From Liolophura sinensis (lineage: Eukaryota; Mollusca; Polyplacophora; Chitonida; Chitonidae): a DNA stretch of 64,000 nucleotides. Shown here piece after piece: positions 61,063-64,000 of this stretch (positions within the stretch are counted from its first letter, which is position 1; every line of letters begins with the position of its first letter). The position numbers and the translations under genes were made by a program. The stretch covers positions 15,017,704 through 15,081,703 of the forward strand of contig NC_088304.1 of NCBI RefSeq assembly GCF_032854445.1. The letters are read 5' to 3'. Below the pieces are notes generated by a model. It saw only the letters and a program-made list of their open reading frames with translations, did not search any database and was not told where the DNA came from.

Positions 61063-62520
61063 CAGATTGTAACCAGGAAAAGCATTGGTATGAAAATTTC
61101 ACCAACATTGCAAGCTTTTACATTAACAGAAAGACTTATGACTGACATGTATGTAAACGACTGATGTTTTTTTTCACAAATGAAAGCAATACATAGATTT
61201 ATGCTCTGGAACTAGTGCCACTGCACTTTGTTATGCATGTACATTACATATAGCATAAATGGTACACTGATCTTTAGCACACAACTGATTTCAGACCGTT
61301 CAAACCTGTTACTACAAAAATTTCTACACAACCCTGCATATCAAAATGCAAACAACAAAAATATACTTTCTCCAAAAAATTTGTGGAGACTTCATGCTGG
61401 TTTTCCTTTCTCGATCAGTTCAACAATAAAAGTATTTTAACTCCTCAATACCCTCCAGTTACCCTAATTCTTCAACCATCACGATGACCAATATTTATGT
61501 AACATTCTGAGATAACTAAGGGGTGTAGAGAAGTAATTTTGACGATTTTATGAAACTTGCATCTTTAGTGCCACAAACAAATCATTTTTGTATCCTGTTC
61601 ATAATAATTGTAGATATAAATTCCAAAGTAAAAAAAAAAAAAGTGCTTTAGAGCTTGAAAAGGTTGAAGATTTGCAGGAACTGTCTGGTTACATGTACAA
61701 ACCTGCAAATCATCATGTATTCTGGTAAAACTGTTCATCTTCACTTATGTTCACAGATTTACCCGATATCTCACTAGGCACAGTCGGGTATCCGGTAATC
61801 ATCAGCCAAATATTAAGCAGTAGTGATACAAGTAACTATGGAAACATAAGAATCTATGCTTCAACTCTGCTTTATGCATTTTCATAATTAATAAAAGTTT
61901 ACAACGTAAAAAGAACAAGGGATTAATCTTTTATTTGCACTATTAAATACACCAGGTTATTGTGTAGAACAAATTATTAGGGTGTCTATGCTTTGTGGCT
62001 GTGTCACTGGAGTCCTACTGGGCTGCCTCCTGTCACCCCTAATCTTTAAACCCACTCAAGCATGTAGTGTTGAATGCAGGAAGCCTGTGTGCACATTAGG
62101 AGCGGCTGGCCTGGTGGACAGCAAACACAGCAGACAAAGGGGCAATCTCAAACAATTATAACCCCATCTCTTCCAGCCTTTACCATGGGAGGCCGGAAAT
62201 TCCAAACAGGCAGGTTTGATTAAAGGCCCTGTCTCATAAGGGGATGAATATTAACAAATTTCCAACAATGTGTACACTTTAACTAAGTGCCACAATACAA
62301 AGACTAAAGAGGTCAAGACCAGGCCCTTTAAGTTCTATCTACAGATGTGTGATGTTTGCAAATCAAACATCTGCTCCCAATGTCACTGATAATTAACAAA
62401 AATCAATAAAATCTGCATGCATTACGTATTAACAGAGGTATAAATACACACAAGATTATGACACAAGATCCAAATACTCCAGATTTGAATAACTGTTGTA
62501 CAACAACTGTTGCTATAACT

Positions 62521-62585
62521 CCATAATGCTGGCCGCCATCGTGTAAGTGAAATATTCTTGAGTACGGCGTAAAACACCAATCAAA

Positions 62586-62620
<35 letters not shown>

Positions 62621-62622
62621 AT
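62521..62622 (+). mobile_element. SINE-A, strongly 5'-truncated, sense
   Basis: Only the last 60 bp of the body (CCATAATGCTGGCCGCCATC onward) and a 42-bp (AAAT)n tail are present. The flanking duplication is GTTGCTATAACT / GTTACTATAACT at 62509-62520 and 62623-62634. The long uniform tail points to a recent insertion. Confidence 0.92.
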
Positions 62623-62659
62623 GTTACTATAACTATGTAAAGATACACTGTAATGATCA

Positions 62660-63103
62660 CGCGGCCCCAGGATCACTAAGTTATCTTCGACTTATGTTAA
62701 ACTTAGTCTTAACTCGCCATATTAGTCCTGAACTTGAAGGTGAACACAAATTTTCAATTTTATCATGAACGTCTTAGAGAGCTCTAAGTAATAAAATTTC
62801 CAAGGTATGTAACAATTTTGCCCAGTAAACTGTTTTGAAGATAAGAAAAAGTCTGACTAAGTCTAAGACTGCAATGATCGCCTAGCCTCAGGATCACGAC
62901 TCTATCTCACACTTAAACAAACTTTGTCTTAACTCACGGCATTAGTCCTGAACTTACATGTATATTTGAAGGTAAATGCAAATTTTCAATTTTATCATGA
63001 ACGTCTGAGAGAGCTCTAAGTAATAAAATTTCCAAGATATTTCACAATTTTGCCCAGTAAACTGTTTTGAAGATAAGACAAAGTCCAACCAAGTCTAAGA
63101 CAG
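62660..63103. mobile_element. Tandem pair of MITE-family-2-like elements
   Basis: Two units of about 220 bp (start near 62660 and 62880) share CAAATTTTCAATTTTATCAT, GAGAGCTCTAAGTAATAAAA and GCCCAGTAAACTGTTTTGAA almost exactly. Each starts with a CCxCAGGATCAC and ends with GTCTAAGAC-type sequence, like the ends of family 2. The cluster with the copy at 63109 makes three related elements in 670 bp. Confidence 0.68.
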
Positions 63104-63108
63104 CTTTG

Positions 63109-63332
63109 TTACCCTGGTCCCCTGGAAGTATTCTTAGACTAAGGTCAAAATTTCAAATCAATTTAAAACTCTGATCTGACAAGGTCGAAACATTGCTTGA
63201 TAATGTGAATTCTGAGTACGTTATTGTACAACAAATTTCAGCTAAAACAAAGGAAAGGAACATACCAAATTTAATGATTAAAACTTTGATTTAAGTCTAA
63301 GATCACTTAATGTTCCTGAGGCCTGGGGCCTG
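63109..63332. mobile_element. MITE family 2, second copy
   Basis: The internal sequence GGTCAAAATTTCAAATCA, then GAACATACCAAATTTAATGA and TTTAAGTCTAAGATCAC matches 45720-45944 over nearly its full length. The ends are degenerate but still inverted (TTCTTAGACTAAGGTC against ATCTTAGACTTAAATC in reverse complement). Confidence 0.75.
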
Positions 63333-63553
63333 GCTTCAAGCTTTTTGCCAGAACATTAGTCTCATATAAGATCATACTTAACCACAAACCTTCAAAGAAA
63401 ATGGAAAAGGCTTTTGCCAGAAAAAAAAAACATTCTTGGAAAACTTTCCCATCCTACCTGACTGGATCATTGTTCAATAACACTGTGGTTCTCCGGGTGA
63501 AGCCAGACAACGACACGAATAACCAGTGATTATAGTAATGAACTGCCAAAAAC

Positions 63554-63585
63554 ACTTACCTGTAACGAGAAAAAAAAGAGCACAG
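63554..63585 (-). promoter_or_regulatory. Candidate recursive splice site (ratchet point, zero-length exon)
   Basis: On the gene strand a strong pyrimidine tract (TTTTTTTTCTCG) leads to acceptor TTACAG, which is followed with no intervening base by a perfect donor, GTAAGT (junction between 63560 and 63559). This is the consensus of recursive splice sites known from long Drosophila and vertebrate introns, where the first splicing event regenerates a donor for the next. It sits about 18.1 kb upstream of the acceptor of the 45.3-kb exon, inside an intron longer than 18.5 kb. The alternative, an ordinary exon ending TTACAG, is unlikely because the sequence just before is a T-run typical of an intron 3' end. 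Use in vivo is inferred. Confidence 0.55.
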
Positions 63586-63649
63586 AAATTAAGAAATTGT
63601 TCAACACGAAAATGTAATTATATCATATACTTGTACATTTGTAATGTAT

Positions 63650-63905
63650 TTGATTTATTTATTTATTTCACTGATGTTTTACGCCGTACTCCAGTATATT
63701 TCACTTATGCGACGGCGCCAGCATTATGGTGAGAGGAAAGCAGGCAGAGCCCGGGGGAAACCCACGACCATCCGCATTTTGCTGGAAAACCTTCGAACTT
63801 ACAGCAGGAGAGGAAGCCAGCATATGCTGGACTTGAACTCACAGCGACTGCATTGGTGAGAGGCCTCTCGGCCAATACGTTGCACTAGCGCGCTAACCAA
63901 CTGAG
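63650..63905 (-). mobile_element. SINE-A, near full length, antisense
   Basis: The tail, body and most of the head (GCGCTAACCAACTGAG) are present, but the last 15 bp of the head (CCACGGAGGCC) are missing. A 10-bp target-site duplication, TGTAATGTAT, is at 63640-63649 and 63906-63915. It lies 64 bp upstream, in gene orientation, of the candidate recursive splice site. Confidence 0.92.
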
Positions 63906-64000
63906 TGTAATGTATCTGAAAGGAGTAAATTAGATTAAGCTGCAATCAAAATCTGTTGGTGCTGCAAAACCCAGGATAACCCTGTTAAATAGCACGTCTT

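Larger units (their letters stand above)
45465..64000 (-). other. Intron (partial, at least 18.5 kb) upstream of the Lys-rich exon
   Basis: It extends past the right edge of the window, so the preceding exon is not visible. It contains MITEs (45720-45944, 58021-58241, 62660-63103, 63109-63332), a palindromic MITE at 52750-52864, SINE-C (54540-54864), SINE-A copies (51448, 51859, 53731, 58581, 60724, 60963, 62521, 63650), a 51-kb minisatellite, a G-rich tract at 49205, islands at 47.04-47.3, 50.14-50.4 and 62.0-62.25 kb, and a candidate recursive splice site at 63559/63560. No further coding exon was recognised. Confidence 0.65.

Overview
The window is animal nuclear DNA: AT-rich, with no dense prokaryote-like coding, tRNA-derived SINEs with (AAAT)n tails, MITEs, minisatellites, and sparse short exons with canonical GT-AG splice sites. 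Frequent ACATGTACATG runs and three SINE families whose 3' parts resemble elements I associate with molluscs suggest a lophotrochozoan, most likely a mollusc. I cannot name the species.

The only gene I can support is on the minus strand and spans the whole window: an AUTS2/FBRSL1/FBRS-family gene (Drosophila homologue: tay bridge). Four small coding exons, all phase 0 at both ends, occur in transcription order at 45464-45306 (53 codons, Lys/Asn-rich), 12285-12166 (40 codons, ending STSRDRLSD), 10889-10860 (10 codons, GSTHSSIGYL) and 4759-4730 (10 codons, CDSERSEDDR). Spliced together, the last three recreate the AUTS2 signature that I recall from human AUTS2 as SRERLSDSSAPSS followed by GYFCDSDSD. 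The start codon, first exons and the conserved C-terminal AUTS2 domain lie outside the window. The introns are at least 18.5 kb, then 33.0, 1.3 and 6.1 kb, then at least 4.7 kb. This matches the huge 5' introns known for the vertebrate gene.

The intron upstream of the 53-codon exon holds a textbook zero-length-exon junction at 63559/63560 on the gene's strand: a T-rich tract, TTACAG, then GTAAGT with no exon between. It is a candidate recursive-splicing ratchet point. The two 30-nt in-frame exons look like microexons.

The rest is intron. It contains: (1) about 19 copies or fragments of one tRNA-derived SINE family (SINE-A), many with clear target-site duplications, plus single full copies of two other families (SINE-B at 35155-35517, SINE-C at 54540-54864); (2) at least three MITE families, two of which sit immediately either side of the 53-codon exon; (3) minisatellites at 5.87-6.87, 42.5-43.37 and 50.98-51.39 kb; (4) islands of less AT-rich, low-repeat sequence at about 0-0.56, 8.0-8.57, 8.87-9.25, 14.48-15.3, 27.0-27.43, 30.3-31.3, 38.45-39.32, 47.04-47.3, 50.14-50.4 and 62.0-62.25 kb. 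These islands are candidate conserved enhancers, since AUTS2 introns are known to be enhancer-rich in vertebrates. Several sites resembling the RFX X-box occur in or near them.

Most other open frames in the window are chance or SINE read-through and are not annotated as genes.
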